From the NCBI GenBank assembly GCA_028095005.1, contig CM051460.1, positions 18,833,501 to 18,897,500 on the forward strand: 64,000 nucleotides of DNA. The letters run 5' to 3'. A program made the translations under genes and the position numbers. This document shows positions 44,796-58,044 of this stretch, in pieces. Origin of the DNA: Rhynchospora pubera. Taxonomy: Eukaryota; Streptophyta; Magnoliopsida; Poales; Cyperaceae. Position 1 is the stretch's first letter; each line of letters starts with the position of its first letter. The notes beneath the pieces are model-generated. The model was not told the DNA's origin. It worked only from the letters and a program-made list of their open reading frames with translations, and made no database searches.

Positions 44796-46630
44796 AGAAG
44801 TAGAATCCTAGAATCAATCAAAGAGATGAAATAATCTGCAGAGAAAATTTTTTTGCCTGATTATTAAAAAAAAATAATAAGCATTCTTCTCTTGTTTAAA
44901 ACGAGAAAGAGGAGCAGCGAAAGAGCCAGTTAAATAGGAAGATTACTAGCGGGAGTAAAAATTAGGTCTGGCGCCACTTTTTCCAGGGGTATTTTGGTAA
45001 CTTGACTTGAAGAAACCTAGCGTATAAGTAGCGAAGATTTGAGTACCTTGTTAGAGAGGCGGTCTTTCAGAGAGAATGAGAGACGGTTGGATGGAGTCGG
45101 ACGAGACTCGCTTGTGGCGGTGTGTGAGAAGATTGAGAGAGCGCGCGCGGAGCATCATCTATCTTCTATTAATTCTGTAGAGAGGAGAAGGATCAAGGCT
45201 CAAGGATGCGAGAAAAAAAAAAAATGGTTAGATAGACGGTGGTCGGTGGGAAATAAAAACTCGAAAAAGGAGCCCACAACGAACACAGCATCGTTTCGGC
45301 CCAAGACTCTGGCCCATTTAAGTGGACTGGGCTTGCTACCTTGGGCTCCTAAAGTTGGGCCTATTCTTCGGCCCATTCTTTATTTTTAAATTTGGTTTAC
45401 TTTTCATTTTCCTCCGTTTCAGGAAACTCTTGCGCATCCGCAAGTACTTCTCAAACCTTGCTTGCTTGTGCAAAGTTGGAAAATGAAAGTTGCTACAAAA
45501 ATGTTAAGTGTGGGCATGAGAAAAAAAAAATTAACAACTATAAAATGTTAATGCGGTCGGCAGTTCACAGAGAAACCTTTTGCACGAGCTAAAGATGCAA
45601 CAAAGGACAAATTGCTTTAAACCAATAAAAATTAATATAAAAAATGATAAAAGTTTTTTCTCCCAAAAGAGTAAGCACTAACATTAAACAAAACTTGAGA
45701 TAAGCCGATAAGGTAAGGTTGTCCTCGATGGAATCCTATAACAATAATGTCAACTTGATGCATTACACGCTGGATTGCAAATACTGACCCATATAGATCC
45801 AGACTGCCCTTCTGTGTGCATTTCTTCTCTTCTTTCTTCATTTGGATGATGTGTCAATTTTTTTTAATAACTAATTTTTTCCCTATTTATTGCGTGTCTT
45901 CTTAGAATTTTATCTTACAAAGCATGCTATTGGTAGCTTTAATTAATTAAAAAGAACTGTAATATTTGTCATGGACCATTTGTTGTGAAAGGAGCACACC
46001 TTCACTAACTAAAGAGAAACAAATTATTTCATTACTCCAAATATTATTTCCTTTGATTTTTTAGGTTACTTAGTTCAAGGATTTGTGGTGCAAAGTTTAA
46101 TTTATTTACATTCAACCAATTCCGCAGCCAATGAACGGTAATATATGTTATAAAACACAACCTACATGTCTTTAATCACCACGTCATGAAGCTTGAGTTG
46201 TAAGGGATAACTTTTTTCATTAATGAACCTTGGTAGGCTCAATATATCAAGCATATCTAAAACAACTTTTTTTCATTAATGGGAAAAATTGGTGAACAAA
46301 GTACCTCACTAGCTAGTTTCCCCAAAAAAAAGTCATGAAGCTTGAAAATTACAATTTAATTAGATGGAAGTAGAATTGTCATCTTTTATTCAAGTTGGCT
46401 TGAAGTTTCTTTCGTCACTATATATACTTCCAGCAAGGACATGTCATTAAGTCAAAGAGCACAGAGAATAATAAGAACCAAGACAAAAATATATGTTACA
46501 TCAATATATTTACACGGGTCTTTGTAAATATTTTATTATTAATAAAATTTGTCGGTGTGGTATTTTCATCCGTCCCCTCAAAAAATATATTTACACGGGT
46601 CAATAGATACATGTATTATCACTCAAAAAT
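44796..46630. other. BDP1 5' region and intergenic DNA
   Basis: 44796-45140 probably holds the BDP1 5' UTR and promoter. A plus-strand frame at 45039-45389 lies antisense to it and has no recognisable domain. 45600-46630 is AT-rich without a gene. Confidence 0.45.
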
Positions 46631-46637
46631 TACATAT

Positions 46638-46795
46638 GGGTGCGTTTGGATAGGTGTGGGAAAAAAGGAAGAAGGGAAGAAGTGGGAAGAAGTATTGGGA
46701 AGTGTATAACTTTGTGAAGAGTTTGGATTGTTTATAATTTTTTTTTCTTCCCATCTTCCTTCTTCCTCTTTTTCTTCTCTCATCCAAACGCACCC
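46638..46795. mobile_element. Tourist-like MITE, 158 bp
   Basis: The ends gggtgcgtttggat are mirrored exactly at the right; flanking duplication tat (46635-46637 and 46796-46798). Same family, same length and same gaagaag-rich interior as 57151-57307. Confidence 0.85.
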
Positions 46796-46963
46796 TATAT
46801 TCAACATATATATATGATACCCGTGAAACCAAGAAAGGTACGTACTTGTTTATCAAATTAAGTCCCTTTCCATAATAAAGGAAATCGTCTAGATATACAA
46901 CAACCTTAAATAGACATTTTCAAAGTAACCAGTTGATTCGAAAGAGACAGAAAACATTAAGAG

Positions 46964-47383
46964 AAAGGTTCTAATGCCATCACTTTTAGTTGCCATAAGT
47001 TATCACAACTTTATATTTTATCAATATTTAAAAATTTTAAAATTCAAATGTTGAATCTAAACCGTTGATCTTGTTAAATATAATGAGTGATGTGTTTCTA
47101 TTTAAGTTTTATAAATTTTGGAGTTGATTTGATACTCGATCATGTGGTCAACAAATGAACGAATCTGGATAACTATGACTGATGAATTCTAATGCGTTCA
47201 TTACTTAATCACTTGATTGAGTATCAAATCAACTATAAATTTTATAAATCTTATATGAAAATGCATCGCTCGTTAAATTAAACAAGATCAACGGCTTGGA
47301 TTCGATGTTTAAATTTTAAATTTTTTAAATAATGATTAAATATGAAGTTGTGGCAACAAAAGATGGTGGCACTAAAACCTTTT
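46964..47383. mobile_element. Foldback MITE
   Basis: The ends are aaaggttctaatgcca and, reversed, aaaggttttagtgcca; the arms share ttgttgcca/agttgcca and cacaact. The inner stem (ttgaatctaaaccgttgatc, tttgatactcgatca) is closely related to that of the element at 55373-56690, whose outer ends are different. Target duplication not evident. Confidence 0.75.
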
Positions 47384-48115
47384 GTTTATGTGCGAAATTG
47401 TTCGTACCAACAAAGTAAAAGCCAGTACAAGAAGCAACATCAGGATTAATTTGTACCTGGTGGATGATGCAATAGCTTATAGGTGATTCCTTAGTAGTAA
47501 TATATTTAATACTCAAGATAAATTTGAATGATATCAATTTCTGGACAAAGCATGTCTAGAAACTTTTACAGTTTTTCATTTTTTTCTTTTATTTAAGTTA
47601 AACTTGTAATTATTTTTATTATTAATAAAATTTGTCGGTGTGGTGATTGCCACCTGACTCTCAAAAAAAAAATTACATATGCCAGATTTTATCCCTCGTT
47701 CTTAATTTTCTTTTGGATGAAGCAATATAAAGAATAGAATATGCGCAATTCATTAAAATATCCTTCAATTAAACAGAGCAAGTAACATAGATTTTTCACT
47801 GCCAAAGGCCTCTCAAAAAAACAGAGAACAGTTTACTAACTCAATTGAAGGCATTAAATAAAAGCAAAAGCAAAAAAAAAATAGATCCTAATTATATATA
47901 GCTAAGCAAACTCTAGTTGCTCTCTTTAAACTCCGGAAGATAAGGAAAACAAAACTTAATTTATTTGCAAAAAAAAAGGGAAAGTTATGCTTTCACCTCT
48001 CCGCCTTAGATAACTAGAAGAAATTCAATAGCTACGTAATACATAAATATATTTTATTACCGAAGGGAACTTTGAAAAGAAGTTCCCTACAGTTAAAATG
48101 CCTTCTAATTAAGGT
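47384..48115. other. 3' flank of the BAHD gene
   Basis: AT-rich; no coding segment seen. Confidence 0.45.
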
Positions 48116-51100
48116 CTAAACCACAATCTCACAATATCTCTCTCCATTATTCACCCCTTCAATTTCACTCTTCTCCTCTCTTTCTTCAAATCCTTTTATG
48201 CAATAATGCTCGAACCGCTCGGCAACAGCTTCGGGAACAGAGATTACCACATTAATTGCACCTAAATCACCAACCACCGGCGCGAACACACAATATATTT
48301 CACTAGTTAAAGGTCCCATATGAAGAGGCTTTCCTGAACCAAAATCCAATTCTTCCAACCCTAATCTAGACCATGCTGAAATAACCAAACTAGCAGACAT
48401 GTCTGGTATAGACCTCTTCTCCTCTAACAAATCGATGACAGACCTGACATAGCTGTCGTGCAATGATTGTTTTGCCAGTTGAATCAACCTGATTCCATAG
48501 TACGGGTTTGACGCAAGCAACTGGTTGACTGGTGTTTCAGCACAACCAAGCACAAAACCATTTCCATAGAAGCCTTGGGGCAGATTCGGCTTGATCTTTT
48601 TGCGCACGTTTGCTGAGAAAAGAAGCTTAATTTGGAGTGTTGAAGGGAGTTCTAGAGACTTGGCCCATGCACGCCACACATGCACGGCGAGCATCTCAAA
48701 TGATGTACATTTGATGGAGGGGGTGCATTGCTTTTTCAAATGGAGGATGTGCGAGGAACTGAAGGTGATTGAAATTGGGGTTAGGGGTTGTGAGAGAAGG
48801 AATTGGTTGAGGGACAGTGAAGAAGATGAATTGCTTCCGATGAGATCAGCACCGTATTCAGGATGCGAGAAGTTGATTTGAGGTGGCTTTCTAGGTTTCA
48901 GCATGGTTCGATCATGAAACGGAATGACTTGAGGATCGGACAAGGGATTCGCAGTAGCCTGAGCCCATGCATGAAGGAATTGTGATGTCCCGATACCATC
49001 ACAGAGGCAGTGGTTTATGGCAGTGCAAAGAATCATCCCTCCACATGTTAGATGCGTCACCTGTACATATATATATGTTCATTACAAATCAATTAATGCT
49101 ACCTAATTAAGAATTTAAGATCATTTATTTTAATTATGATAGCATTACAAGCATGTTATGAATAATTATAAATTTCCACTAGGCATATAGATCGAGGGTG
49201 GTGAGTGATCCATCAAAAGCCATTTATTCACAATGGTCTTTCAAAAGCTGATTGATTAATTGAGAGAATTGCGACAAGAAGAAGTTGTACTGTTATATAA
49301 TCTGAAAATAGATACGTCTATACAAACAAATGCATTATTAATTATTTGTACTCCGGATTATCCTTTTCATTCAGGGGTTAAGCCATAAAAATAACTTGAA
49401 TGGGGCAATATGTAAATTTTATTTTTTTTTGAAGGGGCCATTCTACATATTTACTAATACTTTCATTAAATCTAGTTTATAAATATTAATCAAATTAAAA
49501 AATATGGGGAGGCCAACTGGCCAAGCCCACCAAAGCAGCTTCGCTCCTGTTTTCATTGTTATAATGCAACTTCCTTTTCCTTAACAAGAATTATGTTGTT
49601 TGTACTCCGGAATATCCTTTTCATTGTTAATGTAGCTTCTGTTTCTTAACAAGAATGATGTTACTATATTTGCCGAAAGGTTGCTACAGGGCACCGGATT
49701 TCAACAATCACAGACATGCATAATCCCAGCACAGTGCACAGTTGCCTCACATGATGAGAGTACGCATCAGCGGGAGGGAGCCCAATCCCAAACAGCATGA
49801 TAAAAGATAACTATTCACTTTTTTCTTATTGAAAAGATAACTATACAGAAAAAAGCTTTGAGCAGCTTTCTCTTTGTTTAATTTTTTTTTCACTTTTTTT
49901 TTCTACAAAGAAATCGCTAGACCATTTTTTTATATAAAGTAATAAAATATATAACTTTATTTCTTGAACTCCAGCTATTTTTAAGGCTTCAATTGCATTG
50001 GCACCCTTCTAATATTTTAATTTTGGTCTTTGCACATATCTAGTAGACGTACTAGTAGATCCATTTATAAAACATCGCTAGCTAGCTAATATGTCGGTTG
50101 AAAATGTTAAATACTTGATAGGTTTACATTTCATTCCAAATGAAAATTTAGTTATTCGTAGAATATATAAGATATGTCTGTTTAACATAAATTTGTAAAA
50201 CCTTTACCAAAAATATTTTTGAATATGTTATGAAATTTAGGAAACATATGTGACAATCATTTTGATTTTCTTCACAAAAAAATCAGACAATTTCGCGCAA
50301 AGTCGCAAACATGAGTGAGAAAAAAGTTAGATTAGATTTTACTTTCTATTTGTTGTTTTAATTAATAGTTAGAGTAGATATCAGGCCAGCAGTGAAAGAC
50401 AGGGAGATACTCGGATCCTCTCCAGTGGGAGAAGCATTGATCGATTGTTTTAGACATCTATGGACGGTTCAAAACAAGCTGAAAAAGCATAGAAGAACCA
50501 AGAACAGCTACACAGGACAGGAGTCAGTTGATAAAACAAATTAAAGACAGTGTGAGAGAGGCTAATGGAGACACTTTATCCAGGTTCCCTGCCTAAAAAG
50601 AATGGAAGATAATAAAATAAATGCTAATAATCTAATACTCCAATCTAATCTAATCTCATCTGATCTGATCGAATCGAATCCAGGTAAACCAAAACAAAGT
50701 CTTCAACTGAGAATATATATTGATAAGAAACCAAACTGAAGTGTGCAGAATAATGTAGGCACTTAGTAGCGTATGTACAACTGTCTAGTGTACATACAGT
50801 GTAGTCCCCATCACAGACCAAAAATTCTAGTGTACATACAGTGTATTTTCCAAAATTATATAGTTATGCGGATCTAAGGTGAACTTCACATCGCTTTTGT
50901 GGCACCACAACTTTTTGACTCAAATTCTGTCCTATTGCTCTGCCTCACATGTACCCAAGTATTTTGCAACTGCCCTATTAATTTTAATTGCCATTATCTT
51001 TACCATTTTCTTTTTCCTTTTTTTTTTAAGGCTGGTCGGCAAAGTACCAAAACCAGCAAATTTATTATTATCTTTACCATTTTCATCATTAATTATACAT

Positions 51101-52563
51101 TTAATTTGTACACAATGCAAGTTCTTTTTTATAACTTTTTTAAGGTCAGTGAAAAAGCTCAGTTTTTTCTTTTACAATTAATAATCTGCTGGAGTCACTT
51201 CATTAGTTAATTTTGATCTTAAAAAAAAGTTAACTTTTGAACCTATATCTTCTACATATTTACTATCACGTAATGCATCTCATTAAATAAGCGTTTGTCT
51301 ACTTGATCATGTTTCACAGTCACATGAATTGTAGATGAATTGAAGATAGATACAATTAAGAGAGTGATTTTTACCCTGCACCCTGCTTAGCTTATCCTTT
51401 TGTTGTAGACATTTCACTTTTTCCTTTTTTAAAATATTTTAGTTTGCTCTTTTAGAATTTTCATTTTTACTAGGGTTCAATCTGATCCCTATTGTACTTT
51501 TGTTACCTTAATTTATAAAAATTATGGGGTTTGTCCCCTATTTTCTTTAAAAATAAAGAGTGATTTTTATCGTCGCCCTTATATATATTTGTAGTAAGAA
51601 TCATGCCTGTAATATTATGGTTCCATTTTTTTCCACATCAAAATAGGTGTAAATTAATTTCTCAAATTTCTTAGAATAATATAGTATTTTATTTAATTAG
51701 AAGTAAAGAAGATATATTAGTACGTTTAAGAAAAGTGAAATGTGACGGGGAAGTTTGCATATATGATTTGGTGGTCGTTTTCTTGTCACTGTTGATATAA
51801 CTATATATATAGATGCGTCCATACAATAAGAAGTGGAACTAAGGGAAGGCCTTCTGGAACTCACAAGTTGTATTAATAAGTAATAACTGTACACTTACTG
51901 ATTGTCGCATGCAAATACATACATAGTAGCACGCATTGGAATCTTATGAAGTAAATGTACAGTTCCATTTTGAAATAATTAATAATATAATTTTGGTATC
52001 ATTCACAGTTGAATTTTCTTATATAAAAAAAATAATAAGAAGAACTAACATAGAAAGATATATATATTGATGAGAAGCTACATGTAGTAATTTAAAGTAA
52101 GAAAATATACCTGGATGACAAGAGGAGGAACCCCCAGGAAGGTGGAAGCATCAGGAACTCTGTAGAGCAGTTTCCTCCAGCTCCGGTTCGGAGGCCGGGA
52201 GCAGAACTCGTTAGCGCTAATGTCAACAAAGCCTTCCGCCATGATAGCCCCTTCCCCATTGCAGTCCACCTCCAACTTCTCTTCTGATTCTACGGCTTCT
52301 TCACTACCGCCACCTGAGACAACCCTGGTCAGGCGACCAGCAAGGGGGTAGTAGTGCACAAGGATGTCGGAGAGGGCAGAGCGGAGGCAGTCAATGGGCA
52401 CGGCCTCACGGAAGACGTAGAGGTATTTGATGGAGAAGCGCAAGAACTTCTGGTCATCAAGGTTCGACAAGTAGAGCCTGTGCTTTGGCGTCGACCCGCT
52501 CGGCTGCACGAGCACAGGCCCGGATGGGTATTGGCAATCGGGTATTTCCATGCATTTTTTCAT
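48116..52563 (-). CDS. BAHD-family acyltransferase
   Basis: Exon 1 52563-52111 (151 codons) and exon 2 49060-48116 (314 codons plus stop), phase-0 gt...ag intron of 3050 bp; 465 aa, usual for the family. BAHD enzymes move an acyl group from acyl-CoA to an alcohol or amine, in the cytosol. The catalytic HXXXDG motif is present as HCLCDG (His168, Asp172), directly after the intron. The N-terminal domain has YYPLAGRL. The second signature, normally DFGWG, reads DFGSG (about residues 390-394) within LEELDFGSGKPLHMGP. The overall sequence (SALSDILVHYYPLAGRL, GNGFVLGCAETPVNQLL) reminds me of the branch containing omega-hydroxyacid/fatty alcohol hydroxycinnamoyl transferases used for suberin and waxes, but the substrate is not readable. 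MKKCMEIPD offers an alternative start at Met5. Confidence 0.93.
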
Positions 52564-52684
52564 TATGTTCAGTGCTTTTGTTTCTTTCTTTCTACTAATC
52601 TTGGATGGATGGATGGTTGATTTCTATGGAAGATAATTAATGAAGAGGGAATGCAGGCGAGAGGAAGATTTCTGCAGGTGCTCT

Positions 52685-52692
52685 TATATATA
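52685..52692 (-). promoter_or_regulatory. TATA box of the BAHD gene
   Basis: TATATATA on the minus strand, about 120 bp before the ATG at 52563, in the correct orientation and spacing for a plant core promoter. Confidence 0.65.
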
Positions 52693-53519
52693 GACATACG
52701 TCCATATATAATTAAGTTCAAGACTGAATATAATTAAGATCATGGTTTAATTAATTTAATTTAATTAAGTAGAGAGGCGGTGCGAGAAATTAATTAAATT
52801 TGAAAGTGCGTGTGTGTGGGGTGTAGGGACCAAGAGAGTAGAAACGACGGTGACTCGTGAGAACTGGAAAACATTCCTCAACTCATGAATATATGGCAGT
52901 ATGGCTTCATGCCTCCAACACGTGTCCTGAGCCAAATGTCAACTGCTGACTGGTCCATCTGGCATTAACACTAATACCGACAGGAACATAATTATTTCAA
53001 AATTTCGGATAAACCAATGCAAATTGTGTTGAGTATATTCTAAAGTTTTCCAAATAACCTTAGCAGGGATAAAACATAACAGTATAGCACTGTATGTATG
53101 TTGAACCTTGGAGCTAACTAAACTGAACTTGAAATACAATTAGTTAAACTATTAATAGTAGATTCCTAAATTAAAAGATGAGTCTAATATGAAAAATGAA
53201 TTTAAGACTAAGTGGCTAACTAAACTAAATCTATGCAAAATCAAAATTCAGCCCTAGAAAAATAAACTCAAACCTAAAGTAAAATCCCAAAAAGGGGTGG
53301 AGCCTAATAGAAGCAAATTAAAAGGGGACCTGCCCCCCGCCCCCACCAATATTCTCAAAAACACCCTTTGTTACTTTGAAAATTCAATATTGATCTGTTT
53401 AATATTACATAAATTCCTTATATTGCCACCCTCTAAACCTTTTAAAAAGCCTATAGTATGGCATGCTCTGCCTCTCCTCTAAAATACAAGAAGATGTAAA
53501 CTGTATTGAATTCTAGTGC

Positions 53520-53680
53520 TAACATCAACTAAATCTAGTCTAATGACAAAGAACAATACATCTCAAGTGAGAGGTCGCAGGTTCGAAATTAGATTAGAGA
53601 GTCTTTTATAGACATTTAATTTAATTTAATTTAATTAAAAATAAGTTAGAAGGCTTGACCGCCAATTTATCTTAAAAAAA
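53520..53680 (+). mobile_element. tRNA-derived SINE-like sequence
   Basis: Box-A-like ctagtctaatgacaaag is followed about 35 nt later by a good box B (gcaggttcgaaatt) and a trailing ttaatttaattt tail. A different family from the sequences at 15361, 17128 and 19965. No clear target duplication. Confidence 0.5.
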
Positions 53681-54054
53681 CATCAACTAAATCCATAAGG
53701 AAATTAAGTAATTCAACCGTAAGCGGAAGCGGAAGTAACTGAACCTTGACAAATTAAGTAAAATATAACAATATATACATTCGAATCTAAAATCTAATTA
53801 AGGTTAGCAGTCCGAAAAATTAAAATTTATACTAAAAGGAATATAAACCAACGGAAGTTTGCCAACAGCAAAAACTAGATCACCGCCGATCATTTGGACA
53901 TGGGAGATTATGCAAGGGAAAAAAAACGTACTGTGTGTTCACGTGTGAGAGTGTGAAGTAGTAGAAAGAAAATATCGAATAGTCAAACAATTAGAAATAA
54001 ATAATAGTTCCAATAAAAGTCCATAAAACACTCTCTTTTATAATAACTAACACT

Positions 54055-54362
54055 TAGACCTATCAACACCGTAACGTTTTAACGTTTTCGTTTCTGTTCC
54101 GTCGAAACGGAACATTAAATGAAATATGAAATGGGGTTCCGTTTTCAAAAACGGAACTAAAATTTATTAACATAAATGAAATGGAACACGAAAATAGAAC
54201 TGAAATCAACATGAAATAAAGACGGAACGTTAAATGGAACAAATTTCTGTTACGTTTGACGAAACGAAACGAAAATGAAACAACCATTTCGATCCGTTAC
54301 CGTAACGGAACGAAAATGTAAATGGTTGTTTATGCTTCCGGTATAAATGTTTGATAAGCCTA
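54055..54362. mobile_element. hAT-type MITE with cggaac words
   Basis: The ends are tagacctatcaa and, reversed, taggcttatcaa. The exact 8-bp duplication is ctaacact (54047-54054 and 54363-54370). The interior is full of gttccg, cggaac and gaaacg words, like 2261-2587 and 12762-13039. Overlapping frames here are not genes. Confidence 0.9.
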
Positions 54363-54857
54363 CTAACACTTACCCATTTCTTGGGCAGAACATAACCAAA
54401 ACCCAACAGCCTTATACGCGCGAGAGATGCTAACCCAGATAGACTTTATCTATTTTCTTTAATTAATGATCAGTTCTAGACTTTGATTTAAAGAAAAGAC
54501 TCAAACATCCGGATTGTTATCAAAATAAAATCTCGCAGTAGATTTGGAACTTGTGATTTCTCATTAAAAGAAAAAAAAAAACTTATTATCTTCATAAACT
54601 GAACCTGTTCATACGCAGTAAATGAGTCCAAATTACTTTTCTTTCCCTGTACAATGTGCTCTGTCATGAATCATTTTTTTCAGCCCTTTTTGAATCTTAT
54701 TTTTGCTCAAAACACTATTTATATAATTTTAAAGGAAATGCCTTCCTTCTTAGAAGAAAATGTCTATATGAAAAAAAAAAAAACTGAACACTGCCAAATT
54801 TACCTTGTTTCATTTCTCTAAATTTATGGGAGAAAAATGTTAGTTCTGTTGAAGGCA

Positions 54858-54858
54858 A

Positions 54859-54889
<31 letters not shown>

Positions 54890-54890
54890 G
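54858..54890. repeat. (TTA)n microsatellite
   Basis: About ten tta units. Confidence 0.9.
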
Positions 54891-55230
54891 GAAAAATTAG
54901 ATTTATGCCACTGAAAAAACTTGTCAATTAGAAAAACGCCATTGTTAAATTGATAATTAAAGATTTGCCACTATAAAATTGTTAAAAGTAGTTTTATGCT
55001 ATTATTTGTTAGATGACTAATTTAAAATATGCCACTACAAAAGTATACAAATTTTGTTTTATGCAACTTTTTTTAATGCACTAGTGGCATAAAACTATTT
55101 TTTATATTTATACAGTGGCATTATACTTATTTTTATTAATTTCTAATGGTATAAAACTAATTTATTATTTAGTCATGGTATTTTTATAATTTTAAATTTT
55201 TGCAGTGACATATTTAAAAGGGTAAAATTG
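54890..55230. repeat. Dispersed repeat with gccac/gtggc units
   Basis: Left half has atgccact units, right half agtggcataaaact units, so the block folds back on itself. The right half matches the array at 28850-29135, including catatttaaaagg.taaaattg. Confidence 0.65.
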
Positions 55231-55372
55231 TTATTCCAACACGGCCAGCAGAGATATGTGACATTGAGGAATTAATAGCTAACAAGTGATTAATACCGAA
55301 GTGATATCTGTAGGCGTGCTGGTTGTTCGAAGAAAGTCTTTCAGTCTGGAACATGTGCATATTGTATATTAT

Positions 55373-56690
55373 CGGATTGGCATCCTCCATATATCGGCTA
55401 TTTGGAACAGCCGTGACATATTTTTTTTTATTTTAAAGTTTAAAAATTTAAATGTTGAATTCAAATCGTTGATTTTGTTTAGTTTACGGGCGATGCGGTT
55501 TCATATAAGTTTTATAAATTTTGGAGTCGATTTGATACTTGATTAAGTGATCAAATTATGAACATATCTATACTACTTATTAAAGCACCCTCAACAAGGT
55601 TAGCAAATTTTCACAAAAAGGGGTGGAAACAATTGTTAACATCATTATAAACTATTGATTAGAGGTGTGGATCGCTATTTCTAATAAGAAGTCGACTCTA
55701 TACACAAACAAGTCAGGACGGCGTTGTTTAAATTGTTAATAAATTTTTTTTAACTGTTCATCCCGAGTTTGAATCTTAGTTTCCGCATACTTTATTAGGA
55801 AATGGTCAAAGAAAGAAATAAAGTAAAATCTTTTTGTTTTTGTTTTCCGTAAGTATAATCTATCTAGATATATATGCTATAACTGAAGATTTTCCGTTGG
55901 ATTTACATAGTGTGTATTCATGAAATGCTTAGCCTTAGAAGAGTTAAAGATACTATAATGTACTCATTAATGTGTTGACTAAAAAAAACTCTTGGTACCC
56001 TTTATTATTTTTTTGCAAAATTCAGATTTACCTCAAGTAGTAATTATAGTACTTTTTTTGTCCATGAATTTAATTATTCTAAGTGAATAAATTCAACATA
56101 GAGTAATTAATTCAATTAGTCTATATCTTTTTTCTAAATTTCACATAAATGTGAAATTAATCTCTATCTCTATCTCTACTATTATAAAAATACATATGGA
56201 AGAGGTGTTACACGCTAGATCTAATATGTAAACATGTGTTTCTGCTGTTCGATCAATTTGATTTGTGGTCGGATATCAATTGCCATAGGAACTAACAAAA
56301 TATTTTTATTTTTGGTCTAATAAAAAAAACAAATTGAATGATATATATATTCGTATCATTGGTAAATTGAGCAAAATATTTTTAATACCTAATAATATTA
56401 TTTTGTTTCTTTTATTTGCCCACATATGAGGGCATCTTATGCTAGTTAGAATTAATCGACAATAGTTAACCAGATTCGTTCATTTGTTAACCACTTGATC
56501 TAGTATCAAATCGACTAAAAAATTTATAAAATTTATATTGAAACACATCGCCCATAAAATTGAACAAGATCAATGATTTGAATCCAATATTTATATTTTC
56601 AAACTTTTAAGTTTGTATTTAAAAAAAAAAAACTGTTATGTTGTACTTGTACCAAACAGCCGATATATTGGCTGTTGAGGATGCCAATCC
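55373..56690. mobile_element. Foldback MITE interrupted by a Helitron
   Basis: The ends cggattggcatcctc and, reversed, ggattggcatcctcaac; perfect 9-bp duplication gtatattat (55364-55372 and 56691-56699). The heads fold through aacagcc/ggctgtt. The inner stem (tttgatacttgatt, ttcaaatcgttgat) matches the MITE at 46964-47383. Removing the nested Helitron leaves an element of about 440 bp. Confidence 0.88.
55567..56445 (+). mobile_element. Non-autonomous Helitron, 879 bp
   Basis: The 5' end reads TCTATACTACTTATTAAAGC, the common plant Helitron start. The 3' end is a hairpin gcccacatatgagggc (56418-56433) followed 12 nt later by CTAG. It lies between A (55566) and T (56446) with no target duplication, as Helitrons do. 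The paralogous stem in the MITE at 46964-47383 shows the uninterrupted sequence (gaacgcattagaatt on its minus strand). No Rep/helicase frame. Confidence 0.88.
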
Positions 56691-57150
56691 GTATATTATC
56701 AATTCCAAAGAAAATCCGAATTATAATTGATATATTTCCCAAAAAAAAAAGACGACAGCGCAGTGTTCGTTTGATGCTTAATTTGTATCTAGGGATACAT
56801 TGCATTGATTGCAATTAAATTGTTTTGTAACACCCGAAAAGCTGTCTTTTAAAAAAATTATTATATTTCAGAAACATATTAATATATAACTCCCCAGTTT
56901 CGGAGATAAATAGGAAAGCTCTTCTTCCGATCGAAAGGTGAAACATTTGAGCTGTTGCGCCATATCGATCTCAAATTCTCAAACCCATTTTTCTTGGTGA
57001 TTGCTGACATTGACAACAACAGAGCCCCCACAAATCTTACTTTTGCACAGAAAAAAGAGAGATCACATCTCCATGCAAATCCACTGAGCAGAGCACTCAT
57101 TTCTGTTCTAAATTTGACACAACTAAGAAAAAGAACATGTTCGTATCTTA

Positions 57151-57307
57151 GGGTGCGTTTGGATCGTTGGAAGAAAGAAGAAGAAGAAGGAAGAAGAAGA
57201 AAAAAAATTATAAACAATTCAAACTCTTCACAAAGTTACACACTTCCCAATACTTCTTTACACTTCTTCCCTTCTTCCCTTCTTCCCACACCTATTCAAA
57301 CGCACCC
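57151..57307. mobile_element. Tourist-like MITE, 157 bp
   Basis: The ends are gggtgcgtttggat and, reversed, gggtgcgtttgaat; TSD tta (57148-57150 and 57308-57310), the PIF/Harbinger standard. Interior gaagaagaaggaag mirrored by cttcttcc. Confidence 0.88.
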
Positions 57308-57882
57308 TTAGGGTAAATTTGAGGGTCGTTTCGATTGTCACATGAATAGATTTTAGGGTACAAATTCACAGCTGCCGCTAAATTTTATTCTATATTTGCT
57401 TAGCCACTAATTCATTTCATCCGATTTTAATAATTGAACCTTAACTTTTGTGTATACTTGAGTCACTATTTCATTTTAAATTGAAACTGCATGCAATTTT
57501 TTAATTATATTGTTCGAGTCCTGGGCAAACTTGAGTCACTGTATTAACAAATTATGAAATTATATTGTTAAATTGAAATTGTATTTTTAAATTGATGATT
57601 TACTTTCATTCTTTGAATTTTAAAATATTAATTAATGGAATAAAGTTCTAATATTTTGTACAAAAAAATTATAGCACTTGGGCCCTCCTCTTTCATGATA
57701 TATAATACAATATTTTTTTTTGGACTAATATGAATTGCTTTTCTTTCTATGATATGGGCAACTAAAACAATACTTCCTTCACGAAAAAACAACAACAAAG
57801 ACCAACTTCACCCGAAAAATGCACTCTATGCCAGTGTATACTGCAGTAGAGACATCACTTCATTTTTTTTCTTTTTGCCCCT

Positions 57883-58044
57883 TCACTGTGATTTCTGGTT
57901 GTGGGTCCCGAAACTGGTTAGCTCGATGACCGGATTACCGATCCCAATCATGGTCCAGAAAATCTCAAGCATCTTCCATTCTTCCTCAATACAATCAAGA
58001 ACATCCCGCAGTTGTTTCTCCCTTGTACTGCATATGGTTTTTTT
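57883..58044 (-). other. Coding-like fragment of unknown identity
   Basis: The minus-strand frame TREKQLRDVLDCIEEEWKML, then EIFWTMIGIGNPVIELTSFG and THNQKSQ-stop, has protein-like composition (amphipathic helix, then a C terminus). It begins just after a possible atgcag acceptor. I do not recognise the family. A 193-bp MITE sits directly upstream at 58045. Confidence 0.35.

Noticed and set aside
45039..45389. 116-codon plus-strand frame upstream of BDP1
   Set aside because: It lies antisense over the probable BDP1 leader, is arginine/glutamate-rich by composition and shows no domain.
50879..51210. Hydrophobic frames of about 100 codons in two registers
   Set aside because: They lie in the BAHD intron and reflect T-rich sequence rather than a membrane protein.
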